A stretch of DNA of 64,000 nt from Nitrobacter winogradskyi Nb-255 (GCF_000012725.1 NC_007406.1:2880001-2944000); one strand, 5' to 3'. Positions 17,131 to 25,239 are shown, counted from the stretch's first letter. The notes: generated by a model not told the origin, from the letters alone. Program-made: numbers and translations.

Positions 17131-18111
17131 TTAGGCGGCCTGCAGGTGATGCTGCAAGCGTCTTTGGTGGATGGTCTGGCGTTTGATCCTTTCGCGTTCG
17201 GTGAGGATGGTCTGCCCGCGGCCGAAGTAGACGTCAGCGGGCGTGAGATTATCGATGCTCTCGTGATAGCGGCCGTGATTGTAGTGCTCGACGAAGGCCG
17301 CGACCTGCCGTTCAAGGTCGCCGGGCAGATAGTAGTTTTCCAGCAGGATGCGGTTCTTCAGGGTCTGATGCCAGCGCTCGATCTTGCCCTGCGTCTGGGG
17401 ATGATACGGCGCGCCGCGAACGTGTTTCATGCCCTTGCCGTCGAGCCAGGTAGCGAGTTCGGCCGAGATGTATGAGGCGCCGTTGTCGCTCAACAGCCTC
17501 GGCCGATGCGCGACCGTGATCTGGTCGAGCCCCGATGCCGCCAGAGCCAGATCGAGCGTGGCGGTGACGTCATCCGCCCGCATCGTGGCGCAGAGCTTCC
17601 AGGCGACGATGAAGCGGGAGAAGTCGTCGAGCACGGTCGAGAGATAATACCAGCCCCAACCCGTGATCTTCAGGTAGGTGAAGTCGGTTTGCCAGAGCTG
17701 GTTGGGCGCTGTCGTCTTGTCCTTGAACTCAGACGCCGCCTTGATGACGATATAGGCTGGGCTGGTGATGAGATCATGAGCCTTCAGCAGCCGATATACC
17801 GACGCCTCCGAGACAAAGTAGCGCTTCTCGTCGGTGAAGCGCACCGCCAGCTCGCGCGGGCTCAGCTCCGTTTCGCGCAGCGCCAGCTCGACGATCTCGG
17901 CCCGGATTGGGTCAGGAATCCGGTTCCAGACACGATCCGGCCGCGAGCGATGATCGGCCAGAGCCTCGATCCCACCGGTGAGATAGCGATCGTACCAGCG
18001 ATAGAACGTGGCGCGCGGGATGCCGAGCTTGTCCAGGGTTCGCCGTGCCGGCAGATGCGAGGCCTCGACCAGGCGAATGATCTCGGCCTTTTCGGATGCA
18101 GGATACCTCAT
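17131..18111 (-). CDS. IS3-family transposase OrfB (integrase core)
   Basis: A 326-aa DDE transposase. The catalytic acidic residues are seen in WQTDFTYLK, LLSDNGASYIS and KIERWHQTLKN. An N-terminal helix-turn-helix (RRTLDKLGIPRATFYRW) precedes it. The frame is -1 relative to orfA and is open back to an A7 run in orfA, so an OrfAB fusion by programmed frameshift is likely. It also has its own ATG overlapping the orfA stop. Confidence 0.92.
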   Translation of the reverse strand: MRYPASEKAEIIRLVEASHLPARRTLDKLGIPRATFYRWYDRYLTGGIEALADHRSRPDRVWNRIPDPIRAEIVELALRETELSPRELAVRFTDEKRYFVSEASVYRLLKAHDLITSPAYIVIKAASEFKDKTTAPNQLWQTDFTYLKITGWGWYYLSTVLDDFSRFIVAWKLCATMRADDVTATLDLALAASGLDQITVAHRPRLLSDNGASYISAELATWLDGKGMKHVRGAPYHPQTQGKIERWHQTLKNRILLENYYLPGDLERQVAAFVEHYNHGRYHESIDNLTPADVYFGRGQTILTERERIKRQTIHQRRLQHHLQAA

Positions 18112-18482
18112 GTGTCGTCCTCCCCATCCGCGAGCATGCTTTTTTTCAGCAGGCGGTTTTCCAGGGTGAGATCGGCCACGGCCTCCTTCAGGGCCTGCGC
18201 CTCACGGCGCAGCTCTTTCACCTCGTCCGACGTCGCGGCGCGGGCCGTGTCACCAGCGAGACGGCGCTTGCCGGCGTCGAGGAACTCCTTCGACCAGCCG
18301 TAATACATCGACGAGGCGATCCCCTCGCGCCGACACAGCTCGGCGATGCTCTCCTCGCCGCGCACGCCTTCCAGCACGATGCGGATCTTCTCTTCAGCCG
18401 AGAACTGCCGGCGCGTTGCCCGGCGGATGTCCTTCACGACCTGCTCTGCCGGTGCTTTCTCCGGCCCGGATTTCTGTCTCAT
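18108..18482 (-). CDS. IS3-family transposase OrfA
   Basis: A 124-aa DNA-binding protein with a helix-turn-helix (ESIAELCRREGIASSMYYGW) and a C-terminal leucine-zipper-like coil (LRREAQALKEAVADLTLENR). Near its end LLKKS is encoded by a run of seven A then G, a classical slippery site for the -1 frameshift into orfB. Confidence 0.9.
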   Translation of the reverse strand: MRQKSGPEKAPAEQVVKDIRRATRRQFSAEEKIRIVLEGVRGEESIAELCRREGIASSMYYGWSKEFLDAGKRRLAGDTARAATSDEVKELRREAQALKEAVADLTLENRLLKKSMLADGEDDT

Positions 18483-18648
18483 CTGCGCTCCAAATTGGCT
18501 GCGATGATCCAGAAATCCTCCCTTCCCGAAAACCCCTAAACTGTCTCAAGAGCCCTGACGGCGGACATTCGAAACCACCTCTGCATGTTGCCATGCTGGA
18601 ATAGCCAAGCTGTAATTTCGAGCTGCGAACCTCGTCCATCTTCAATTC

Positions 18649-18673
18649 GGAACGAAAGCTGACTCCTCAGGTT
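18649..18673 (+). promoter_or_regulatory. Candidate EcfG-type promoter for the 47-aa gene
   Basis: GGAAC followed after 16 bases by GGTT, one mismatch from the GGAAC-N16-CGTT consensus. It ends 47 bases before the ATG of the small membrane protein gene, a normal promoter distance. Confidence 0.35.
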
Positions 18674-18720
18674 GACCCGATGCCTCATCGGCACGAAATC
18701 AGTTTCGCAGGAGGGACAAA

Positions 18721-18864
18721 ATGAAGAAGGAAGATGGACGTATAGTTGAAACCACCATGGAGGCGCGCGGCGCCGAACGTGGGCCTACCGTGCGTAATGT
18801 CCTGGTCTGGAGTACCGGACTTGTGGTGATCGGATTCGCGGCAGTCTACCTGCTCTATTTCTAG
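18721..18864 (+). CDS. 47-aa single-pass membrane protein
   Basis: Encodes a charged N-terminus (MKKEDGRIVETTMEARGAER) and one C-terminal transmembrane helix (about residues 25-46, VLVWSTGLVVIGFAAVYLLY). A strong ribosome site, GGAGGG, lies six bases before the ATG. This tail-anchored layout, the ribosome site and the upstream EcfG-like element support a real gene, perhaps a stress-induced membrane microprotein. No family is recognised. Confidence 0.65.
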   Translation: MKKEDGRIVETTMEARGAERGPTVRNVLVWSTGLVVIGFAAVYLLYF

Positions 18865-18900
18865 GCCACTTCCAACCCGACGGGCCATCCCAAGGAGCAT

Positions 18901-18984
18901 ATGGATTCCCAGGCGGATCAGCGCGCGATCGAAAGGGATGAAACAGGATCGAACATAGATGAATCGAACGAGCGGATCACCTAG
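18901..18984 (+). CDS. Possible 27-aa acidic microprotein
   Basis: AAGGAG lies five bases before an ATG that opens 27 codons (MDSQADQRAIERDETGSN...), a highly charged peptide. It follows the 47-aa gene by 36 bases and could be the second gene of its transcript. Its stop abuts a repeat. Real translation is uncertain at this length. Confidence 0.3.
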   Translation: MDSQADQRAIERDETGSNIDESNERIT

Positions 18985-19085
18985 AGCGTTTCGAGCGAAG
19001 AAGTGGATATCGGCTCGCGTGAAGAAAACGCCTCAAAGAAACACAGCCTCCCGGTTCTGATTCAATCAGAAGCGGAATGGCTCTA
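18985..19085. repeat. Family-A palindromic repeat, copy 2 (variant), with a decayed remnant beyond
   Basis: Contains AGCGTTTCGAGCGAAG, GGCTCGCGTGAAGAAAACGC and the outer palindrome TTCTGATTCAATCAGAAGC. The inner TCCTCGGG palindrome is missing. A further degraded copy, TCCTCGGGCTTTGACCCGGGGA followed by ATCAGAAGCGAAG, spans about 19110-19215. Confidence 0.7.
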
Positions 19086-19243
19086 AGCATGGAAGCAGCC
19101 GTCAGAGAAACTGTCCTCGGGCTTTGACCCGGGGATGGTTCGCTTGAAGATTAGCTGTCAGATCGAGCGTCCTGGGCACGCTGAAAAGTTCGCTCCCGTT
19201 TTTTATCAGAAGCGAAGTCGTTGTCGGCGTTACCCGCCACATC

Positions 19244-19480
19244 CTAATTATTACGGTCGCGCAATCCCTTGACGCCGCTGTTCTCCGCGCAATGGTCGCA
19301 GCAATAGAACCTGCCTTCCGATTCAAGCCCATGACCAACGATCCGAATCCCACAGTGCCCGCAAACAGGGGCAAGCGCATGGATCGCGCATTCGAAGCTG
19401 TCATACGTATGGGTTTTGCCATCCATCGTGACCTGGAATGCCTTGTCGTACTCGTTTCCGCAGGTTTCGCATTGAGACAT
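19244..19480 (-). CDS. Small zinc-ribbon protein
   Basis: A 78-aa cytoplasmic protein with three paired-cysteine motifs: CETCGNEYD at the N-terminus, CGHCG in the middle and YCCDHC toward the C-terminus. It probably binds two metal ions. The start MSQCETC is chosen for its GGAGAG ribosome site and because the paired cysteines begin there; an upstream in-frame start at 19522 adds an unrelated-looking 14 residues. Function unknown. Confidence 0.75.
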   Translation of the reverse strand: MSQCETCGNEYDKAFQVTMDGKTHTYDSFECAIHALAPVCGHCGIRIVGHGLESEGRFYCCDHCAENSGVKGLRDRNN

Positions 19481-19606
19481 TTTTCTCTCCGGCCGCTTGA
19501 GGACGTTGTCGCGCATGATCAATTGCCCGCGACGAAATCTGTTCCACGCGGCGAGTTCCTCAGCTGAACACCTTTTGCGTCGCGAACGAATGGTGGGCGG
19601 TCTCGA

Positions 19607-20695
19607 TCAATAGCCCGTCATTTCTAGGTAGCCGACACCCCGGTGGGTGCCGGTGAAGCTGACCGGACCTTCCCAATAGGAAAAGCGCGTTCCCATCCAG
19701 CTTGCCGGATTCAGCGGGACGGTGTCGATCGTCATTCCCCGATCTTGAATGATGATACGCCATCCTGTCGGCATCCTGCGACCTGCGACCTCCGTCGTGG
19801 CTGTCGGGATCATGTCAGCGGTTCTGGGAGAGAGCGCAGCCGACCGTCCATCCGAACCGATCCAGTTGCCTGTAAGGTAAGGTTCTCCGCGTGTTTGCCG
19901 TAACCGATACAGCATCAGCTTCTCGCCGGTTTCGAGGTGCAGCGAGAACCAGTCCCATCCCGTCTGATCCGGGGCCAGCGGCTGACTGCTCCATTCTCGA
20001 TCCATCCAGGCCTGCCCGATGACATCGGCGGACCTGCCGTCGATCGTGACGGTCCCAGCCGCCGTGAAGTGCGGCTGGCTGTAATAGTAGGATGCCTGTC
20101 CGCGTTCGGATTTCACGCTGTGGCCGGCGTCGCCCTGGAGCACGAGAGCCTTGTCAGCTTCAAGCCGCAGTACGTAACTGAACTCCGCGCTCGATGCATT
20201 GACCTCAAGCGGCGCAACGTTCATCGCCGACACGCGATCGAGCCCGCGCATTCGCCATGAATCGATCCAGGCGTGAAAAGGGTCTGCATCCACACCGGCT
20301 TGGCCCACGCCGCCGCGCGCAAACGTTTCGCCACAGCGATGCGCGTCGGCGCGAGTGACGGCGGCATGGCCCATCCAGACATGCTGGTTCGCCCAACCTT
20401 CGCGTTGCGGTCCCGGCTGAATCGCCTGGCGAAACAACGTCCACTGAATACCGAGCGCATCGCCGGCATGATCTCTAAGGTTGGCCGTGAGGTACCACCA
20501 TTCGATCCGGTAATCCGGATGCGGGCCGTGATCCCGGGGAAATTCAAAACTCTTTCCGGGCATGACGGAAGCGAACCCGGACGCATCACCCCCAAGTCCC
20601 GCGAAGTTCTGCGCCAGCGAGGCGCCACGCCCGAAGCCGAGAAAGGCAAGTCCCGTCGCAAATGCGCGGCGCGAGATTTTTGGACTAGCGCTCAT
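19607..20695 (-). CDS. Tat-exported AttH/CrtC-like lipocalin-domain protein
   Basis: A 362-aa protein with a twin-arginine signal (SRRAFATGLAFLGFG, residues 8-22). The mature part resembles the AttH / carotenoid 1,2-hydratase beta-barrel family: RIEWWYLTANL, GQAWMDREWSSQ, GWDWFSLHLETGEKLMLYRLR. Its start overlaps the end of the ABC permease by 11 bases, so it belongs to an attEFGH-like unit. It is likely a periplasmic partner of the transporter that handles a hydrophobic ligand; carotenoid hydration is not implied, since no carotenoid genes are near. Confidence 0.82.
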   Translation of the reverse strand: MSASPKISRRAFATGLAFLGFGRGASLAQNFAGLGGDASGFASVMPGKSFEFPRDHGPHPDYRIEWWYLTANLRDHAGDALGIQWTLFRQAIQPGPQREGWANQHVWMGHAAVTRADAHRCGETFARGGVGQAGVDADPFHAWIDSWRMRGLDRVSAMNVAPLEVNASSAEFSYVLRLEADKALVLQGDAGHSVKSERGQASYYYSQPHFTAAGTVTIDGRSADVIGQAWMDREWSSQPLAPDQTGWDWFSLHLETGEKLMLYRLRQTRGEPYLTGNWIGSDGRSAALSPRTADMIPTATTEVAGRRMPTGWRIIIQDRGMTIDTVPLNPASWMGTRFSYWEGPVSFTGTHRGVGYLEMTGY

Positions 20696-23147
20696 TGGAA
20701 AATATCCTGATCAGCGCCGCCGGAGGCATGCGCGTCAGCCGAAGGAGCGGAATCAACATCGCCAGCAGCGACGCAAGCATCGCCACAACGACAAGCTCGG
20801 CGAGATGCAGCGGAAAGACATGGAACGGCAGACGCCAGCCGAATGCTCTGACGTTGACAACAGCGATCAGGCACCAGGCCACCAGCAAGCCGAGCGGCAG
20901 CGCCAGCATCGCCGTGATGAACGCGATGAATACCGTCTTGAGAAACTCGATGCCGGCAAGCTGCCGCCTTGTCACCCCGAGCGCCCATAGCGGCGCCAGT
21001 TGAGGAAGACGGGAATGGCTGAGCGTCAACAGGCTGGTGAGCAGCGCCACTCCGGCGACACCGAGCGTAAACGTGTTCAGTGCAGCGGTCACGGCGAAGG
21101 TGCGGTTGAAAATTCCTTTCGATTCCATCTTCAACGTCGACTGATCGGAGAGACGGCTTTCGTCGAGATGAAATGCCTTGCGCATGTCATCGATCAGCGG
21201 CGCAATCTTGCCCGGCGATACGCGCAGGCCGAACCGGGTCCGCGGCAGACCTGGAAATCGATCCGTGAAGGCGTCGATGTTGACCGCGATCTGCCCTTTA
21301 GGGTTGCCGTAATCGGCATAGATCGCCGCGATGCGCAAAGACCAGTCGCCAGTGGGCGCGCCGACATCCAGCCGGTCGCCAGGCCTTAGCTTCAGCCTTC
21401 TTGCGAGTTGCTCGCTCACGAGTGCGCCCTCGCCCGACTTAAGGTCGTCCCACGCATTCGGCCGCGACTCCAGCAACGGCCAGAGGTCGCGATAGGTGGC
21501 GTGGTCGGCGAGACCAAGAATCTCCACCGGCCGGCCGCCGATCCCGGTCTCGGCGCGACCGCTCGGCAGGATGGCTGTTACCTCCTGGCGGGCGCGCAGG
21601 CTCGCTTCGATATCGCGCGCCTGAGCCTCACTCATCGCGTTCACATAGACGTCCGCGGCAAGCCGACCATCCAGCCATGCGGTGAAGGTCTTGCTGAAAC
21701 TCTCCACCATGGTCCCGACTCCAACGTTAACCGCGAGCGCGAGCAGCAACGCCATCAACGCCAGCGACAGTCCGGGAAGCTGCTGGCGGCTGTCCGCCCA
21801 GAACCACAACACAAGCGGCCGCCGCGAGCTTCGCTCGCCGATACGCAGCAGGAATGCGAGCAGCACGGGAAGCACAAGCGCGGCGCCCACAAGCAGCAAC
21901 CCCAGCACCACAAATCCCGAAATCAGCGACTCGCCGAGGATCAGGACGATGATGGCTGCGACAAGCATCGCGGCGGCCGTGACGCCTTGCCAGCCCAGCC
22001 ATTGCCGCTGCGATTGCCGCCATGCATAAGGCTGCGCCGCCGCGAGCACCGGAAGCCGGATGACTTTCAACAGGCTCGTCGCCGACGCCGCCAATGTACC
22101 GATGGCGCTCATCGCCAGACCCGCGACCCACCATTCGGGCCTGAGGGCCAACGCTCCGGAAACCCGCGCGCCATACAGCCCCTGCAGGCTCGCGGCGACG
22201 TTGGGCAGCAACCCCGCGGCGATCAGATATCCGCACACCAGTCCGACCAGGCCGCCGGCGATGGCGAGGACCAGCAACTCGATCAGCAGCAAACCATTCA
22301 GCCTCCTCGATGATACGCCGCAAGCGCGCAAGGTCCGGAACATCGGCATGCGCTGCTCGAAGGCCAGACCTATCGCCGAATAGACGATAAAGAGTCCCAC
22401 AAGAAACGACAGCAGCCCGAAGGCCGACAGATTGAGATGAAAGCTGTCGGTCAGATGTTCAAGATCGGTTCCGGCGTCCGCCGCGACATACCGCAGCATG
22501 TCACCGGTGACGGCTTCAAGCGGCGGCGACCGGCTGCGCGCGTCCGCGACCAGCAGACGGGAGAGTTGGCCTTGCAGGTGAAGAATGCCTTGCGCCGCTC
22601 CGATATCGACGATCACGACATCCGGCGCGAGTTGCGCGTGAGCCCTAAGTGGCGGCAAGGATGCGCCGTCGTCCGTGCGCAAGCCCGCGCCTTCCGTGCC
22701 GGCCAGCGCGATCAATGTCTCCGGCGCGACCAGAGCCTCGCCCGGAGGCGCGATGAACGATTTCAGATCCGGCGCTCCGATCGCCGGAATCGATCCCGCC
22801 TGCGCGGGAAACGTCACCGGCTCGATCCCCAGCAAGCGCAATGGCCTTCCCTGAACACGAACCCGCCCTTCGACGACGGGCGAGACTCGCCACCCCGCGC
22901 GCCGGAGATCAACGAAAAGCTGCTGAGAGAATGTGGAGCTACGCTGCCCGACCAGCATCGCGGTTCGGGGGCCGCCAAACACCGCCGCGGCCCGATCGTA
23001 GCTGGCGCGAGCCTGATGGTTCAACGCCTCCACGCCGCTCCACAAAGCAGTCGCGGAGATCAAGCCCACCATGAGCGTCATCAATTGCAGCGGATGCCGG
23101 CGCCAATGGCTGAGCAGAACCGCAAGGACCCAGTATCCCTGCTTCAC
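20685..23147 (-). CDS. FtsX/LolC-type ABC transporter permease (AttF/AttG-like)
   Basis: About 820 aa with the MacB/FtsX topology duplicated: an N-terminal helix, a large periplasmic domain, three to four helices near 250-400, then helices and a second periplasmic domain (about 490-690), and three C-terminal helices. It starts at GTG, overlapping the stop of the ATPase gene (GTGA). With the ATPase and the lipocalin-like protein it forms a three-gene unit likely to move or extract lipophilic molecules at the outer face of the inner membrane rather than import solutes. Confidence 0.85.
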   Translation of the reverse strand: MKQGYWVLAVLLSHWRRHPLQLMTLMVGLISATALWSGVEALNHQARASYDRAAAVFGGPRTAMLVGQRSSTFSQQLFVDLRRAGWRVSPVVEGRVRVQGRPLRLLGIEPVTFPAQAGSIPAIGAPDLKSFIAPPGEALVAPETLIALAGTEGAGLRTDDGASLPPLRAHAQLAPDVVIVDIGAAQGILHLQGQLSRLLVADARSRSPPLEAVTGDMLRYVAADAGTDLEHLTDSFHLNLSAFGLLSFLVGLFIVYSAIGLAFEQRMPMFRTLRACGVSSRRLNGLLLIELLVLAIAGGLVGLVCGYLIAAGLLPNVAASLQGLYGARVSGALALRPEWWVAGLAMSAIGTLAASATSLLKVIRLPVLAAAQPYAWRQSQRQWLGWQGVTAAAMLVAAIIVLILGESLISGFVVLGLLLVGAALVLPVLLAFLLRIGERSSRRPLVLWFWADSRQQLPGLSLALMALLLALAVNVGVGTMVESFSKTFTAWLDGRLAADVYVNAMSEAQARDIEASLRARQEVTAILPSGRAETGIGGRPVEILGLADHATYRDLWPLLESRPNAWDDLKSGEGALVSEQLARRLKLRPGDRLDVGAPTGDWSLRIAAIYADYGNPKGQIAVNIDAFTDRFPGLPRTRFGLRVSPGKIAPLIDDMRKAFHLDESRLSDQSTLKMESKGIFNRTFAVTAALNTFTLGVAGVALLTSLLTLSHSRLPQLAPLWALGVTRRQLAGIEFLKTVFIAFITAMLALPLGLLVAWCLIAVVNVRAFGWRLPFHVFPLHLAELVVVAMLASLLAMLIPLLRLTRMPPAALIRIFSNER

Positions 23148-23863
23148 GCAATCCGTCCGGCGCTCAGTCGAACTTTCCGGTCCAGCTTCGCGGCCAGCCG
23201 CGTGCTGTGCGTCGCCATAAGGAATGCGCATCCGGTCCGCTTGACGAGATCAAGCGCGATGTCCGTCACATCGTCGGCCGTCGCCTCATCGAGGTTGCCG
23301 GTAGGCTCGTCAGCGAGGAACAGAGACGGCCTGACCGCAAGCGCGCGCCCGATCGCGACCCGCTGCTGCTGGCCGCCCGAGAGTTGTTCGGGATAACGCT
23401 TCAACAGAGTGCCGAGGCCCAGCCGATCGACAAGTTCGTTTTGCCAATGGCCGTCATGGCGGCCGGCGATACGCGACTGGAAAGCCAGGTTATCGGCGAT
23501 CGTTAAGGAGGGGATCAGATTGAACTGTTGAAAAACGAGTCCGATCCGGTCGCGCCGGATCGCCGCGCGATCCCGGTCCGACAATGCGGTCACCTCCGCG
23601 TCATCGATCCGGATCGAGCCGCCGTCCGCCTCGTCGAGACCCGCGATCAGATGCAGCAGGGTGCTTTTGCCGCTTCCCGATTCACCGGTCAGTGCAACGC
23701 TCTCACCCGCGACGACATGCACGCAGACCCCGCGAAGAACGGCGATCTTCTCCTGCGCCGAACAATAGGTCTTGGTCAGGTTCTGGATAGCCAGCATCGG
23801 CGCTTGCGGAATGGGCCTCGCCGCCCCGTCCGTCGTGGACGAAATATCGACCATCGTGCGCAT
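23144..23863 (-). CDS. LolD/AttE-type ABC transporter ATP-binding protein
   Basis: A 239-aa ATPase with Walker A GESGSGKST, signature LSGGQQQRVAIGRAL, Walker B SLFLADEPTGNLDE and the switch His in MATHS. It belongs to the LolD/MacB/FtsE class that pairs with FtsX-like permeases. The ATG at 23863 follows AAAAGGGAGTG; a second ATG lies three codons later. Confidence 0.88.
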   Translation of the reverse strand: MRTMVDISSTTDGAARPIPQAPMLAIQNLTKTYCSAQEKIAVLRGVCVHVVAGESVALTGESGSGKSTLLHLIAGLDEADGGSIRIDDAEVTALSDRDRAAIRRDRIGLVFQQFNLIPSLTIADNLAFQSRIAGRHDGHWQNELVDRLGLGTLLKRYPEQLSGGQQQRVAIGRALAVRPSLFLADEPTGNLDEATADDVTDIALDLVKRTGCAFLMATHSTRLAAKLDRKVRLSAGRIA

Positions 23864-23900
23864 CACTCCCTTTTCCTGGCCTCGCAACCTGGAGCCTTTC

Positions 23901-24020
23901 CGCTTCTGATTGAATCAGAAGCGGGGCTCTATGATTTTGTTTTGACGCGTTTTCTTCACGCGAACCGGTATCAATCCTCAGGTCAAGCCCGAGGACATGC
24001 TTCGCTCGAAAACGCTCTAG
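23901..24020. repeat. Family-A palindromic repeat, copy 3 (full length)
   Basis: The best complete copy. In order: outer palindrome GCTTCTGATTGAATCAGAAGC, the link GACGCGTTTTCTTCACGCG with AACCGG, the inner palindrome TCCTCAGGTCAAGCCCGAGGA, then CATGCTTCGCTCGAAAACGC and CTCTAG. It separates two minus-strand genes. Confidence 0.85.
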
Positions 24021-24114
24021 CCTCGCAAGTGACACCTTGATCCCGACGCTCCGTGTTCAACCTGCTTGTGAGCACACTCATCCGAAACCACAGTCAAAGC
24101 GTTGAATAGCAAAG

Positions 24115-24606
24115 CTACATCTTGACCGTCACCTTGCGGTTCTCGCCAAGGTTCGGCTTCTTGCCGGTCAGCTTTGCCTTGGCAAACTCGAAAGCAGTCG
24201 CGACGCTGCTTGCCGGGCCATCCCATAGTTCCGCGGTAGAGGGGTCAATCTGCAACAGGCATACGCTGGGATCTGCGGGTCCCCCCGGCCACCATACTTC
24301 ATCTGTCTTGCGCCACGCCGCCCTGGTCATTTCGGCATCGCGAATGATGCAGGCTTGCCCGGTGATCGACAGGTAGGCTTTATCGCTCGAACCGATAAAG
24401 GCGAGGCCGATGTCCGGCCTTGCCTTTATCTCCTCCTCCTTCGGGCTGCGAATATCGGTCACGAAGAAAATCAGACCGGCGTCGCGATCCGGCCTTGCTT
24501 CGAGCGGCCGCGCGCGCAGCCCACCGGCGAATTGCGTGGTCAGCATGCAGACGCCAACTTTTTCAACGATGTCCCAAACCCGGTCGATGTCATTTTTCCT
24601 GCTCAT
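24115..24606 (-). CDS. Pyridoxamine 5'-phosphate oxidase-fold protein (general stress protein 26 type)
   Basis: A 163-aa protein of the split-barrel FMN-binding fold. The segments VGVCMLTTQFAGGLRARPL, LIFFVTDIRSPKEEEI and IGLAFIGSSDKAYLSITG are typical of the GSP26 group, which binds flavin and is stress-linked. MSRKND is chosen as start because AAGAG precedes it; a longer reading reaches 24657. Confidence 0.82.
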   Translation of the reverse strand: MSRKNDIDRVWDIVEKVGVCMLTTQFAGGLRARPLEARPDRDAGLIFFVTDIRSPKEEEIKARPDIGLAFIGSSDKAYLSITGQACIIRDAEMTRAAWRKTDEVWWPGGPADPSVCLLQIDPSTAELWDGPASSVATAFEFAKAKLTGKKPNLGENRKVTVKM

Positions 24607-24845
24607 GGCGAGACTCTTCAAGCTGCGAACCTTGATGCGATGATGCTCCATCATCATTAAGACGCGACTGAAGGATTATCTCCAAAAGCATCGCGAGATC
24701 GCGGACTGGCTGCCGACCACCGAAACAGCGTGCCCGGAGACATCCATTGATCAAATATCACCCGTTCACGACGAGGCCTTGACGCCCCCGGCCCGGTTCA
24801 CGCGCGCCGGCACGAGCCTGTCAGGAAGGCAGGTGGAATCCAGTG

Positions 24846-24920
24846 AGAGCCTTTCGTTTCTGATCCAATCAGAAGCGAGGCTGTCCGGTCTTGATGTGAT
24901 GCGTTTTCTTCACGCGAACA
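24846..24920. repeat. Family-A palindromic repeat, copy 4 (half)
   Basis: The outer palindrome TTTCTGATCCAATCAGAAGC, the GAGGCT link and GATGCGTTTTCTTCACGCGAA are present; the inner palindrome half is missing. It lies in a 450-bp stretch (24607-25059) that otherwise shows only a short open frame without a start. Confidence 0.7.
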
Positions 24921-25006
24921 GCTCATCCCATCGGCTCGCCGCGAATAGGGCGCGAGCGCCGGAAACGACCGCTATTGAAGTCTGGAACGTGTGTAAGCCA
25001 ACCTTG

Positions 25007-25031
25007 GGAACAGAGGCTCGTCCCTGGCGTT
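25007..25031 (+). promoter_or_regulatory. Near-ideal EcfG-type promoter
   Basis: GGAAC and CGTT separated by exactly 16 bases, matching the general-stress sigma factor consensus of Alphaproteobacteria. It ends 28 bases before the ATG of a 41-aa gene that has its own strong ribosome site and a following terminator. Confidence 0.62.
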
Positions 25032-25059
25032 CTATGCCATTCATCATCCGGAGGTACCG

Positions 25060-25185
25060 ATGGCTGACGCTCGCCACCCCGATCGCCGTTATGACCGCAG
25101 TTCCAGATTGGTAAGCAACCCCGGATCTACGATGGCCGAGCGCTTTCTCTCTTACGTCAAACGCTTCTGCCCTTACTTGAAATAA
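25060..25185 (+). CDS. 41-aa basic protein, probable general-stress gene
   Basis: ATG preceded by GGAGG at the proper distance. It encodes a basic, soluble peptide beginning MADARHPDRRYDRSS and ending RFCPYLK. The unit is complete: EcfG-like promoter, ribosome site, 41 codons and stop, then a strong hairpin starting two bases after the stop. No family was recognised. The tight arrangement makes a chance ORF unlikely. Confidence 0.65.
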   Translation: MADARHPDRRYDRSSRLVSNPGSTMAERFLSYVKRFCPYLK

Positions 25186-25186
25186 A

Positions 25187-25219
25187 GGCCCGGCGGGTCC
25201 TACAGGACCGAGCCGGGCC
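25187..25219. terminator. Strong bidirectional terminator hairpin
   Basis: Stem GGCCCGGC paired with GCCGGGCC, with an inner GGTCC/GGACC stem around TACA. It lies between the 41-aa gene and the convergent transporter remnant and could serve both. Confidence 0.75.
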
Positions 25220-25239
25220 GAACGACGGTGTTTTCCTGC

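Larger units (their letters stand above)
17058..18567 (-). mobile_element. IS3-family insertion sequence, copy 1 (1510 bp)
   Basis: The ends are inverted repeats: TGTCCGTCGTCAG at the left and its partner TGTCCGCCGTCAG (complement) at the right, with a shared TTGAGAC further in. The 8-bp direct repeat TTCGAAAC flanks it at 17050-17057 and 18568-18575, so this copy arose by simple transposition. It carries overlapping orfA and orfB. Copy 2 at 25559-27068 has the same length in opposite orientation with only a couple of visible differences (one in orfB, Thr/Ala, and one near the terminal repeat). Confidence 0.93.
16924..18615 (+). pseudogene. Small ORF interrupted by the IS3-type insertion
   Basis: An ATG with AAAGGTG before it opens a frame for MASSFPELASNIVSEIF... 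that is cut at 17057 by the IS. Removing the IS and one copy of the 8-bp target repeat rejoins 16924-17057 with 18576-18615 in frame, giving a 57-aa protein ending HAGIAKL and a TAA stop. The N-terminal part is helical and Lys-rich (FRLKKLKAKNIRTYL). Today it would read 51 codons into the IS and stop at 17077. No family is recognised, so it may be a real small gene or chance. Confidence 0.45.

Noticed and set aside
24660-24845. Plus-strand open frame with a protein-like stretch (LQKHREIADWLPT)
   Set aside because: No start codon or ribosome site, and it runs into a repeat copy; possibly a gene remnant but unsupported.
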